Part shown: in pieces, positions 1 through 7,060 of the stretch
Layout of the letters: each line of letters begins with the position of its first letter
Numbering within the stretch: position 1 is the first letter of the stretch
Assembly: GCA_004562915.1 (NCBI GenBank)
Contig: SFQZ01000106.1
Coordinates: 1-7,777 of the forward strand
Source of the DNA: a bacterium
Lineage (GTDB): Bacteria > Bacillota_A > Clostridia > Lachnospirales > Lachnospiraceae
DNA length: 7,777 nucleotides
Direction of reading: 5' to 3'
Notes under the pieces: model-generated
The model's database searches: none
Seen by the model: only the letters and a program-made list of their open reading frames with translations
What the model was told of the DNA's origin: nothing
Position numbers and translations under genes: made by a program

Positions 1-78
1 AAAAAGGGGGGTCATTGCTTTTTTATTCGTAAAAAGTGATGAAATCCTTGAAAATATAAGGTTTTAAAGAAAAATAGG

Positions 79-96
79 ACTGTAAAACTTTACAGT
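79..96. repeat. Perfect 18-bp palindrome, operator-like
   Basis: Arms ACTGTAAA and TTTACAGT flank a two-base centre (AC). No run of T follows on either strand, so it is a poor terminator and more like a binding site for a dimeric regulator. On the plus strand a TTTACA inside the right arm lies 19 bases before GATAAT (114-119). If that is a promoter, the palindrome would overlap its -35. The regulator and target are unknown, and the motif does not match an operator I can name. Confidence 0.45.
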
Positions 97-213
97 ACCC
101 GAAAGATTACAGGGATAATATCATGAATTACAAAAGAGATGTGAGGAAATAAAGTGCTGAGACAGATAGAATCCTGCCAATCTACTTTATTACCCCAACG
201 AACAAAATGAATA

Positions 214-239
214 AATCCACCCACGGATGTACATGGATT
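214..239 (-). terminator. Weak hairpin after the transporter operon
   Basis: Inverted arms AATCCA and TGGATT flank a 14-base loop that may pair further. Read on the minus strand, the hairpin sits about 17 bases after the EamA stop and is followed by a T-rich but interrupted run. It is the only terminator candidate for the operon inside the window, but the stem is short and the T-tract poor. Confidence 0.25.
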
Positions 240-255
240 CGACATTTCTCAATAC

Positions 256-1089
256 TTAACTGTTTTCACGAACTGGATTTGTGTATATATTGAGTACCAC
301 CGAAAGCAGTATGATTCCGCTTCCCAGCAGTGCAAATTGTCCTACTTTTTCACCATAAAACAAAAGTACCCAGATCGGATTCAGGATAGCTTCCAGAAGT
401 CCGATCAATGATGCGTTGATCGGACTGGTAAGTTTGGCTCCTTTTGCAAAGAACACATAAGCCAGCCCCACCTGAAAAATTCCCAGTGCAAGCAGAGCAG
501 CAATTGCTTTTCCATCCATATATGCCACATCTCTCAGAAATGGGATTGAAATTAAAAAAGATACAAGAAAGGCCAGCATGCTGGAATCATCACTGCTGGA
601 TTCCGGCAGAGAATTAATAAAAAACACACCGGAAAAGCACAGACCGGCTCCGATTGCGATCACATTACCAAGCATATGTCCGCCGTCCAGCTGATCAAAA
701 AAGAATAAAATCATACCGGCGAAAGCCATAGCAACAATTGCACACTGGCGTTTTTTCGGAAATTGCTTCCGGTAAATACAGTCCCAGATCAGTACAAAAA
801 TAGGTGCCATGTACTGAAGCACGATCGCATTGGCCGCTGTTGTCAGCTTGTTTGCCGTAACATAAAGCAGGTTCGTCATCACAAGACAAAAGGAAGCTGC
901 TGCAATCAAACGATTGATTCTAAATATTACTCTCTTTTTATACAGACAGAAGAATAAAAACGCGATCAGAGAACGGGCGCCATTGATAGCAATGGCATTG
1001 CCCGGAATGAACTTGATCAAAACACCGCCGGTTGACCATAAAACCGCCGTTAAAAAGATATATAAATTTCCTTTGGTTTTTGCGTTCAT
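256..1089 (-). CDS. EamA-family (DMT superfamily) membrane transporter
   Basis: Predicted 277-residue integral membrane protein of the drug/metabolite transporter superfamily, whose members export or import small metabolites; the substrate cannot be read from sequence. It is almost wholly hydrophobic, with about ten membrane segments in two EamA-type halves. The first half has WSTGGVLIK (residues 18-26) and NAIVLQYMAPIFVLIW (87-102). The second has the equivalent NASLIGLLEAILNPIWVLLF (225-244), with the conserved Glu and Pro of that helix. The length is normal for the family. An upstream in-frame ATG at 1116 exists, but the start at 1089 is preferred because GAGGAAAG lies about six bases before it and the protein then begins as the family usually does. 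It is the last gene of a probable operon, 32 bases after the kinase-like gene. Confidence 0.9.
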   Translation of the reverse strand: MNAKTKGNLYIFLTAVLWSTGGVLIKFIPGNAIAINGARSLIAFLFFCLYKKRVIFRINRLIAAASFCLVMTNLLYVTANKLTTAANAIVLQYMAPIFVLIWDCIYRKQFPKKRQCAIVAMAFAGMILFFFDQLDGGHMLGNVIAIGAGLCFSGVFFINSLPESSSDDSSMLAFLVSFLISIPFLRDVAYMDGKAIAALLALGIFQVGLAYVFFAKGAKLTSPINASLIGLLEAILNPIWVLLFYGEKVGQFALLGSGIILLSVVLNIYTNPVRENS

Positions 1090-1121
1090 ACATTTCTTTC
1101 CTCGCTTCTCCGTCACATACT

Positions 1122-1727
1122 TTATACTTCTCTGTTTTGCATTCTTTTTCTAATATAGGTAACAAGGATATCTACTGTTTTATCCACGCCCATTTTACTG
1201 CTGTTCACACACAGATCGTAACTTCTGGAATCTCCCCATTTACCATCTGAATGTCTGTTGTGATAACGCTTTCTGTTCTTATCATGACGTTTCATCTTGA
1301 TCAGCGCCTCTGTTGTATCGATCCGATATTTTTCCTTTACTCTGTTGATCTTGGTTTCTCTGTCACCCAGAACAAAAACAGAAATCAGACCTTCCCGATC
1401 TTTCAGAACTTCCTCTGCGCAACGACCGACCACAACAAAGGATTCCCCACTGTCCGCTTTTTTTCTCAGATACTCAAACTGCATATCTGCAATAACTTCT
1501 TCAAGAGAATTGGAATATCCTTTCACCGATCTGGAAAGAATCAGATTACGTGGTTTTTCTTCATATTTTTCCAGATATTTAACTTCAATATTTTTTTCCT
1601 GAGCAATTTCATCCAGCATATTTCTGTCATAAAAATTGAATCCCAGTTCTTTTGCAATTTTTTCTGCAATCTCATGACCGGCGCTTCCAAATTCACGACC
1701 TACCGAGATTATCGTCTGCTTTTCCAT
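1122..1727 (-). CDS. Cytidylate kinase-like family protein
   Basis: A 201-residue soluble protein resembling the cytidylate-kinase-2 family (P-loop nucleoside monophosphate kinase fold). It is distinct from the housekeeping Cmk. The N-terminal strand and phosphate loop read IISVGREFGSAGHEIA (residues 6-21); many relatives have GSGG where this has GSAG. GRCAEEVL (101-108) follows a hydrophobic strand and is a second family hallmark. RHDKNRKRYHN (147-157) is the basic lid-like region, and SRSYDLCVNSS (167-177) is the C-terminal family motif. The start is set by GAAGGAG nine bases upstream. It lies 36 bases after the permease gene and 32 before the EamA gene, so the three are probably co-transcribed. 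The true substrate of this family is uncertain, and a role in regulating or serving the adjacent transporters is only inference. Confidence 0.88.
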   Translation of the reverse strand: MEKQTIISVGREFGSAGHEIAEKIAKELGFNFYDRNMLDEIAQEKNIEVKYLEKYEEKPRNLILSRSVKGYSNSLEEVIADMQFEYLRKKADSGESFVVVGRCAEEVLKDREGLISVFVLGDRETKINRVKEKYRIDTTEALIKMKRHDKNRKRYHNRHSDGKWGDSRSYDLCVNSSKMGVDKTVDILVTYIRKRMQNREV

Positions 1728-1763
1728 ATCAATCTTCTCCTTCTCTTTATCGGCGACTATCTA

Positions 1764-3122
1764 TCAACAATAACGTGCAAATATAATCAGCATAGATACA
1801 GTAACTACAATCATGGTTGCAGGAGCGGCTGATTTACAGTATTTTCCCCAACCGATCAGATATCCATTCTTTGCCGCCACAGAAGTACCTACAACATTCG
1901 CAGATGCACCGATAGGGGTAGCACTTCCACCGATATCCGTGCCCATAGATAATGCCCACGCCAATGTCTCCAGATCAACCCCCTGTGTTGCTGCCAGACT
2001 TTTCACCACCGGAATCATCGTTGCAGCAAATGGAATATTATCCACAAATGCACTTGCAACTGCAGATACCCAGATAATGATTGCAATCATCAGTTTCAGA
2101 TTTCCTTTGCTCACATTACCGATAAATCCGGCAATTACCTCCAAAACCCCTGTTTGTTCAAGTCCGCCTACTACCATAAACAATCCGATAAAAAACAGTA
2201 AGGTCTTATAATCCACTTTTTTCAGAAGTCCGAGTGCATGCTTTCCTGCAGTGATCAGCGTAATCAATGCAATCACCAGGCCAATAAATGCAACCGTTAG
2301 CCCTGTCTGTGCATGTGTTACCAGCATCACAACAGCACATCCGAAAATAATACAGCTGATTACAAAATCTTTTTTATTGGTAATAGCCTCTTTCGGATCC
2401 GGCATAGAGGAAATCTCCACTGCTTCAGCCTCTTCCTGCATCAGTTCTTTGCGATATACAAAAAAGAAGTACACAATGACAAGTATTAAACTGATTCCTG
2501 CCATCATACCTGTATTACTCAGGAAATCACCAAAGGAATATCCCAGAGATGTTCCGATGATAATATTAGGCGGATCTCCGCACATAGTTGCAGAGCCACC
2601 CAGATTAGCACAGAAAATTTCCGACAGGATCATGGGAATCGGATCAAACTTCAGAAGTTTTGCCAATTCCACGGTAACTGCCGCCAGGAAAAGAATTACT
2701 GTGATACTGTCAATAAACATAGCCAGCAAAGCCGACATAATCATAAATGCTACAAAAAGGGGAATCGGTTTGTAATGTACCAGTTTTGCCAGTTTCATAC
2801 AAAGCCATCGGAAAAAGCCTGCTCTTGCCATTCCTTCTACCATAATCATCATACCTGCGATAAATATGATCGTAGACCAGTTAATACCGCTCGATGATTC
2901 TTCTGCCTGCCCCGCCGTGTACCAGAAGCCCTGCGTAAAGATACTCCGGACATTCAGAGTTTCCGTCACCGCATTGCCGCTGTGCATAGCCAGACCAAAT
3001 ACCAGACCGAGCGTCAGCAGTCCACATCCCAAAGTAATATACTGTCTCTCAATTTTGTCGATTACAATCAGTATAAACATTACAACGAAAATAGTAACTG
3101 CCAGAATTTGTGCAATCGTCAT
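1764..3122 (-). CDS. ArsB/NhaD-SLC13 type permease (ion transporter superfamily)
   Basis: A 452-residue polytopic membrane protein, the usual length for the ArsB/NhaD, CitMHS and SLC13 permease group. Two inverted-repeat halves are visible. The first has FIDSITVILF (136-145) and then NLGGSATMCGDPPNIIIG (173-190). The second has FVDNIPFAATMIP (359-371) and then GTDIGGSATPIGASANVVG (394-412). The repeated D-(S/N)-I helix breaks and GGSAT...N motifs line the ion and substrate site in this superfamily. The GDPPN form is typical of the ArsB, NhaD and P-protein branch rather than of classic dicarboxylate carriers. An acidic cytoplasmic linker lies near 225-250. Substrate is undetermined: sodium/proton exchange, an organic anion or an oxyanion are all possible. 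No ars regulator or reductase is adjacent, which argues against a dedicated arsenite pump. AGGAGG nine bases before the ATG fixes the start. It is the first gene of the operon. Confidence 0.9.
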   Translation of the reverse strand: MTIAQILAVTIFVVMFILIVIDKIERQYITLGCGLLTLGLVFGLAMHSGNAVTETLNVRSIFTQGFWYTAGQAEESSSGINWSTIIFIAGMMIMVEGMARAGFFRWLCMKLAKLVHYKPIPLFVAFMIMSALLAMFIDSITVILFLAAVTVELAKLLKFDPIPMILSEIFCANLGGSATMCGDPPNIIIGTSLGYSFGDFLSNTGMMAGISLILVIVYFFFVYRKELMQEEAEAVEISSMPDPKEAITNKKDFVISCIIFGCAVVMLVTHAQTGLTVAFIGLVIALITLITAGKHALGLLKKVDYKTLLFFIGLFMVVGGLEQTGVLEVIAGFIGNVSKGNLKLMIAIIIWVSAVASAFVDNIPFAATMIPVVKSLAATQGVDLETLAWALSMGTDIGGSATPIGASANVVGTSVAAKNGYLIGWGKYCKSAAPATMIVVTVSMLIIFARYC

Positions 3123-3207
3123 TTTATTTATCCTCCTGTGTCTCCATTATCCGCCCTAACAATTCTGCCTTTGATTCAAGCTTAATCAGACGGATTTGTC
3201 CGCAATT

Positions 3208-3216
3208 ATTCTAGCA
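3208..3216 (-). promoter_or_regulatory. Possible extended -10 promoter for the permease operon
   Basis: On the minus strand TGC-TAGAAT forms an extended -10 about 86 bases before the permease start. The hexamer 17 bases upstream is a poor -35. It is the best promoter-like element I found in the 3123-3412 gap, whose remainder is AT-rich with no open frame of note. Confidence is low. Confidence 0.35.
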
Positions 3217-3356
3217 CTGTACTTTTCGAAAATATATAGACAGTCTTCCTAATTCTTTTAGCATATTTTAATTCTTTTTTTACAAAGTGACTATATCAAA
3301 AAGTTCATAATCTCTACCCATCCGTGTGCAGCCATGCTACAATAGAACTGCTACGT

Positions 3357-3387
3357 AAAAAGAGGATGAACTATTGTCATCCTCTTT
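3357..3387 (-). terminator. Intrinsic terminator of the NlpC/P60 gene
   Basis: A perfect 11-bp stem (3359-3369 with 3377-3387) closes a 7-base loop. Read on the minus strand, the right arm runs into five T residues. It lies 25 bases after the stop codon of the hydrolase gene and separates it from the transporter operon. In the plus direction the T-run is interrupted. Confidence 0.88.
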
Positions 3388-3412
3388 CTGTCTTCTGTTT
3401 ACTCATATTATA

Positions 3413-4768
3413 TCAGAGTACTCGCCTAACTGCTATAATCTCTCTGTAAGCTGCATTTGAAGTAATCTTGATACCATCTTTTTGGTTGCTTGCGTGTACG
3501 ATTGCACCGCCGCCAATGTAAATAGCTACATGTCCGGAATAACAGATGATATCTCCCGGCATCGCCTGGGAATAAGGTACTCCACGTCCCACTCCTGCCA
3601 GTGCAGAGGAGGAATGAGGTAAAGATACGCCAAACTTAGCATATACACTCATAACAAATCCGGAACAGTCAGCTCCGTTTGTCAGGCTGGTTCCACCCCA
3701 TACATAAGGGTTACCAACAAACTGGCAAGCATAAGATGCCACCGCTGCGCCGGTCGGATTATATGCTACAGATCCGCCGCCGGAAGAAGAACTGCCACTT
3801 CCACTGCTGCTTGTTGATCCGGAATTTGAACTGCCTGTACCGTTATTGGAATTGCTGTTTCCGGTACCGGTATTGGAATTACTGCTGCCGGTACTGTTGT
3901 TTGTTTTATTGTTATTGGAACTGTTGCCTGTATTGCTGTTTGTTTGATTCGATGCAGCTTCCTGTGCAGCCTTCTGTTCCGCTTCCCTACGTGCATCTTC
4001 TTCTGCTGCTTTCCGAGCTGCTTCCTCAGCTGCTTTCTTTTCTTCTTCTTCGATCTTACGGATCTCAGCATTCTGCTGACGAATCAGTTCCGCATATTGA
4101 TTTGCCTGACTCTGAGCAGTTGCTATCTGACTCTCATAATCAGCAGATGTGGCTTTTTTCTCTGTCAGCTGTGCTTCCAGATTTGCTTCCTGCGTTTTAT
4201 ACTCAGCCTGCATCGCTTCCAAATCTGCTTTTTCTGACTCCAACTGATTGTTAAGATCTGTAACCTGCTGCACAACCGCTTTAAAATTCTCAAGGCTTGT
4301 TCTGTCACTGTCATATAGCTTCTGAACATATTCCGCCTGATTCAAAAGACTTGCCAGATCATTCGCCTGCATTAAAATCTGTACCCATCCATTGTCTCCG
4401 CCTTTCTCATACAGATACTGGATTCGTTTTTTCATATCTGCATACTGCTGGTCACGATCCTGCTCGGCCACAACCAAATCAGCTTTTGTCTGTTCAATCT
4501 CTGATTCTTTATTTGTAAGATCACTCTCAAGAATGTCCATCTGTACCAGAAGATTCACCAAATCAGTATCCAAACTGTTGATTTCCTGTGTCAAAGCATT
4601 CTTTTTCGCTTCCAGATCATCAATCTTAGACTGCTGCGCAGACAACTGACTTTCTGCAGCTGCCTTTTCCTGTTCCAATTCTTCTTTTCTGCCGGATGCA
4701 CTAACCGTCATCACCTGAGAAAACATCATCGTCAATCCTAAAAATAAGCAAAGGATACGTTTCTTCAT
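3413..4768 (-). CDS. Secreted NlpC/P60 peptidoglycan hydrolase, CwlO/PcsB-like
   Basis: A 451-residue exported cell-wall hydrolase. A signal peptide (MKKR, hydrophobic core, VSASG near residue 26) leads into a long coiled coil (about 27-270, Glu/Gln/Lys/Ala-rich). Within it, MKKRIQYLYEKGG (112-124) and the following LLNQAEYVQKL match the hairpin region of CwlO and PcsB proteins. A Ser/Asn/Gly/Thr linker spans about 271-333. The NlpC/P60 endopeptidase domain ends the protein (about 335-451), with catalytic Cys368 in ADCSGF, His413 in SGHVAIYIG and a third polar residue, His425, in IVHAS. Such enzymes cut stem-peptide cross-links outside the membrane, and CwlO/PcsB relatives are controlled through FtsEX; whether this one is cannot be told here. 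The start is set by AAGGAG nine bases upstream. It is a single-gene unit with its own promoter and terminator. Confidence 0.93.
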   Translation of the reverse strand: MKKRILCLFLGLTMMFSQVMTVSASGRKEELEQEKAAAESQLSAQQSKIDDLEAKKNALTQEINSLDTDLVNLLVQMDILESDLTNKESEIEQTKADLVVAEQDRDQQYADMKKRIQYLYEKGGDNGWVQILMQANDLASLLNQAEYVQKLYDSDRTSLENFKAVVQQVTDLNNQLESEKADLEAMQAEYKTQEANLEAQLTEKKATSADYESQIATAQSQANQYAELIRQQNAEIRKIEEEEKKAAEEAARKAAEEDARREAEQKAAQEAASNQTNSNTGNSSNNNKTNNSTGSSNSNTGTGNSNSNNGTGSSNSGSTSSSGSGSSSSGGGSVAYNPTGAAVASYACQFVGNPYVWGGTSLTNGADCSGFVMSVYAKFGVSLPHSSSALAGVGRGVPYSQAMPGDIICYSGHVAIYIGGGAIVHASNQKDGIKITSNAAYREIIAVRRVL

Positions 4769-4859
4769 ATAAAATAACTCCTTATGTACTACTCTACTAC
4801 CATATTACATGAGATATGCTTTTATCAGTAATTACTTTCTTATTTCTAAATACTGCTGC

Positions 4860-4892
4860 ACATACTAGCTCACTATTCTTAAACATACTAGC
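4860..4892 (-). repeat. Direct repeat at the hydrolase promoter
   Basis: The 10-mer GCTAGTATGT (minus strand) occurs at 4883-4892 and again at 4860-4869, 23 bases apart. The upstream copy contains the -10 hexamer. The downstream copy falls just after the expected transcription start and has no matching -35. The pair could be a binding site for a regulator or a small local duplication. Confidence 0.5.
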
Positions 4893-4913
4893 ACATATTT
4901 TCCATTTTTTCAA
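4885..4913 (-). promoter_or_regulatory. Sigma-A type promoter of the NlpC/P60 gene
   Basis: On the minus strand, -35 TTGAAA (4908-4913), a 17-base spacer and -10 TAGTAT (4885-4890) with an extended TGC just upstream. Transcription would begin near 4878 and leave a leader of about 110 bases before the start codon. No known riboswitch was recognised in that leader; it contains a 10-bp palindrome AGTAATTACT at 4827-4836. Confidence 0.72.
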
Positions 4914-4981
4914 CCTTTGCCCCGGATTTATTTATGAACAATCCATGAACAGGAAAGACCTCAAAAGAATCCAAGTGAATT

Positions 4982-6631
4982 TTATTTTGCTTTTTCCGGA
5001 TTGGAAACCATAACTTTATGATCATACCATTTTCCTTTGGTTCCAATCAATGCCAGATCAAATTCCTCATCCAATACAGGAACCGGAACATCAAATCCAT
5101 TGACCTCCTCTGTAGTTCCATCGCTGAAAGTAACCGCGTCGGTTGTCGGCTGCAGAAGTTCAGCCCCTTCTTTCTTGGCATCTTCTGCCAGACCAGGAAA
5201 AAGATTTACAATATTTTTCGATGCCAGTGAGATATGAAGCATCATCTGTCCATTTTTTACAGTCAATGTTCCTTTTCCATCACAAGCCTCACTTACATGA
5301 AACATTCCACTATCTGTTGTGAACTCTGCTGTGTATGTACCATCTTCCAGAGAAGTTTTTGTTCCCGCTGTCTCTGTGTTACTTTCTTTGTCTGTATCTT
5401 TATTAATTACCGCTGCTGTATGCTCTACATAAATTTTCTGGATAGATGCAATCTGACCAAGACCGGCAATCTGTGTATTGACACTGTCAAACTTTCCTGA
5501 TGCATTGAACATGCTCTTCCAGGAATCTTCCTCATCTCCAGCCATATCATTGTTGGCGTGATCACCTGCCACTACCATCAGAGGACGAAGAACAACCTTC
5601 TTATACCCAGCCTCTGCAACTGCTTCAATTACCGCTTCACATGCTGTTTCTTTCGGTTCACCTTCCACGGTTCCGATAAATACATTGTCATAGTCCAGAT
5701 CACTCATCTGTGTCTGCATCTGGCTATAAGAGATTTTTGCTGTGTGAGAAGTACCATGTCCCATAAATACAAACGCTGTACCATCTTCTTTCGCCGCATC
5801 CAGACTGTCAAATCCTGCTGTTTCAACAGCCTGAGCTGTGATTGCTTCGGCAACTGCAGCCTTATCATCATTAACAACAGAAGCATCTTCTCCCACTTCT
5901 CCCAGAAGAGGTTCAGCAATTTTCACGGATTCAAACTGATCTTTATATGCCTCAACAGCTTCAACAAGTTCATCATATTCTGCGCCGTGCATTAGATGAG
6001 TGGGCTGAATTACCAGGTTTTTTACACCATTTTCTACTGCACGCTCCAGTGCCTGGTCCATGTTGTCGATTTTTTCTCCATCACGGGCCTGTACATGATT
6101 AATGATTATCTGAGCAGTAAATGCTCTTCTTACCGACCAATCCGGGAATGCTTCCTGCAGTGCATCTTCAATTCCTTTAATGTCAGCCACACGGCTGTCG
6201 TTAAAAGAAGTACCAAAGCTTACCACCAACAGTTCATTCTCACCGATTTCATCCTGATTTCTCGGGTCATCCTTAGATGCATCGCCGGTATCTCTTCCAA
6301 AGTAATCCGGATCTGCATTTTCTCCTTCCACCAATTGTTTCTGGGCATCTGTCAACGCATCCCATGCAGCTTTTGCCGCTTCACACTGTGCATCCGTATC
6401 GTCCGTTCTTTCCTGTACATAGATAGCATCAATCAATGCAGCTACTTCGTCTGCTTTTTCTTGATCGGAAGCATCTTCATTATCAGCTTCTTCCTCCTCT
6501 TTTCCGGTTTCCTCAGTTGTCTCTTCAAGAGCTGAGCTGTCTGATTCTTTCTCAGTGTTTTCTCCACATCCTGCCACCAGTGAAGATACCATAACCGCCG
6601 CACACAATAAAGTTACCATTTTCTTCTTCAT
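4982..6631 (-). CDS. cbiK: CbiK-like sirohydrochlorin cobaltochelatase lipoprotein
   Basis: A 549-residue exported lipoprotein. The lipobox LVAGC puts the lipidated Cys at residue 22. An acidic tether (about 23-59) and a small helical segment (60-115, with AKAAWDALTDAQKQLVEG) precede a CbiK-type chelatase domain (about 132-410). Its landmarks are VVSFGTSFNDSR (136-147), QPTHLMHG (209-216), FMGHGTSH (289-296), VEGEP (322-326) and VAGDHANNDMAG (354-365). By comparison with known CbiK enzymes, His292, Glu323 and His358 are the likely metal-binding residues. CbiK inserts cobalt into sirohydrochlorin in anaerobic cobalamin synthesis. A C-terminal beta-rich domain (about 430-543, opening with DGTYTAEFTT) is extra to the core enzyme, which is usually under 300 residues. 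The start at 6631 is preferred over an upstream ATG at 6754: AAAGGAG lies nine bases before it, it gives a proper signal peptide, and the longer form would run through the riboswitch terminator. No clear terminator follows the gene. Confidence 0.9.
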   Translation of the reverse strand: MKKKMVTLLCAAVMVSSLVAGCGENTEKESDSSALEETTEETGKEEEEADNEDASDQEKADEVAALIDAIYVQERTDDTDAQCEAAKAAWDALTDAQKQLVEGENADPDYFGRDTGDASKDDPRNQDEIGENELLVVSFGTSFNDSRVADIKGIEDALQEAFPDWSVRRAFTAQIIINHVQARDGEKIDNMDQALERAVENGVKNLVIQPTHLMHGAEYDELVEAVEAYKDQFESVKIAEPLLGEVGEDASVVNDDKAAVAEAITAQAVETAGFDSLDAAKEDGTAFVFMGHGTSHTAKISYSQMQTQMSDLDYDNVFIGTVEGEPKETACEAVIEAVAEAGYKKVVLRPLMVVAGDHANNDMAGDEEDSWKSMFNASGKFDSVNTQIAGLGQIASIQKIYVEHTAAVINKDTDKESNTETAGTKTSLEDGTYTAEFTTDSGMFHVSEACDGKGTLTVKNGQMMLHISLASKNIVNLFPGLAEDAKKEGAELLQPTTDAVTFSDGTTEEVNGFDVPVPVLDEEFDLALIGTKGKWYDHKVMVSNPEKAK

Positions 6632-6695
6632 TTTTTTCGTCTCCTTTACATTTTTTCTGTAAGTTTGCCGCAACAGAATCGAATAAACGGACACG

Positions 6696-6732
6696 AAAAA
6701 AACAAAATCCAACGCATAAATGCAGTTGGATT
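6696..6732 (-). terminator. Riboswitch expression-platform terminator
   Basis: On the minus strand AATCCAAC pairs with GTTGGATT (6725-6732 with 6706-6713). The stem continues through GCA/TGC after one bulged base and runs into a T-rich tract (6696-6705). It lies between the cobalamin aptamer and the cbiK start, so it can stop transcription before the gene. Confidence 0.85.
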
Positions 6733-6760
6733 GTAGAAATATATATCGGTACAATCAAAC
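6725..6760 (-). promoter_or_regulatory. Antiterminator hairpin of the cobalamin riboswitch
   Basis: On the minus strand GTTTGATTGTA (6750-6760) can pair with TACAATCCAAC (6725-6735), with one mismatch in eleven. The second arm contains the whole left arm of the terminator, so the two hairpins exclude each other. How ligand binding frees or traps the first arm was not resolved. Confidence 0.7.
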
Positions 6761-6791
6761 CTCGTGATCTGGAATTTGCTATTCCCGTACC

Positions 6792-6957
6792 ACGGCTGGC
6801 AGGTCTCCTGACTCACAGCTTTAACCGCATCCGCCGCCTTCCCAAACATTCATTCAGTGACTTTCTGGCAATGCTATCTGCATACAGTGACGAGATCGTA
6901 CAGGCCTCTCACCTGTTTCCCTATTCTCCGTAAACCTCTCATTACGGCACCAACCGT
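6792..6957 (-). ncRNA. Cobalamin (B12) riboswitch aptamer
   Basis: The minus strand carries the B12 box AGTCAGGAGACCTGCC (6798-6813). It also carries AATAGGGAA (6917-6925), GTCACTGT (6884-6891) and GAAGGC (6836-6841), in the order expected for the cobalamin class. A closing P1 stem pairs ACGGTTGG (6950-6957) with CCAGCCGT (6792-6799), with one G-U pair. A CCGTAA/TTACGG stem (6928-6947) follows P1. Binding of cobalamin normally represses the downstream gene, here by favouring the terminator at 6696-6732. Confidence 0.96.
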
Positions 6958-6991
6958 TTCTTATTCAGTTCTTAATCAGACTTACAGGTGT

Positions 6992-7020
6992 ATTATAGCA
7001 CGACAGTTTTTACATAGCAA
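6992..7020 (-). promoter_or_regulatory. Promoter of the riboswitch-cbiK unit
   Basis: On the minus strand, -35 TTGCTA (7015-7020), a 17-base spacer and a consensus -10 TATAAT (6992-6997) with an extended TGC. The start near 6985 is about 28 bases before the aptamer and gives a leader of roughly 350 bases. It is one of the strongest promoter matches in the window. Confidence 0.82.
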
Positions 7021-7060
7021 TCCCCTGGTATCTGTTTCTGTCTTCTATTTTTGACCGGCT

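Larger units (their letters stand above)
1..255. other. Intergenic region without a supported gene
   Basis: This AT-rich stretch lies downstream of the minus-strand EamA gene. No reading frame here has a good start, ribosome site and length. A plus-strand frame is open from base 2 to a TAA at 65-67 (21 codons) and could be the tail of a gene outside the window, but so short an open run is not significant. The region holds one perfect palindrome (79-96) and a weak hairpin (214-239), listed separately. Confidence 0.5.

Noticed and set aside
1..35. A-run, G-run and T-run at the left edge as a terminator remnant
   Set aside because: Only AAAAAG/CTTTTT could pair, with no GC-rich stem. Any partner arm would lie outside the window.
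1251..1832. Plus-strand 193-codon open frame opposite the kinase-like gene
   Set aside because: It is antisense to a well-supported gene, with a Phe/Asn/Cys-rich composition typical of a reverse-complement shadow.
3315..3343. Plus-strand extended -10 (TGC-TACAAT) just before the hydrolase terminator
   Set aside because: The -35 is poor and any transcript would run at once into the 3359-3387 hairpin with no gene after it. It is probably chance.
3780..3960. Apparent tandem DNA repeat in the hydrolase gene
   Set aside because: It is the low-complexity Ser/Asn/Gly/Thr linker encoded in frame, not a CRISPR or mobile repeat. Unit length and spacing are irregular.
3679..4254. Long plus-strand and alternate minus-strand open frames across the hydrolase gene
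   Set aside because: They are shadows of the repetitive coiled-coil and Ser/Asn-rich linker coding sequence, lack ribosome sites and have implausible compositions.
4769..4878. c-di-AMP (ydaO-type) riboswitch in the hydrolase leader
   Set aside because: This class often controls cell-wall hydrolases, but the roughly 110-base leader is too short and AT-rich and shows none of its conserved motifs.
6632..6754. A 41-residue N-terminal extension of the CbiK protein from an upstream ATG at 6754
   Set aside because: It would translate through the riboswitch terminator, has no good ribosome site and would bury the lipoprotein signal peptide. The ATG at 6631 has a strong AAAGGAG.
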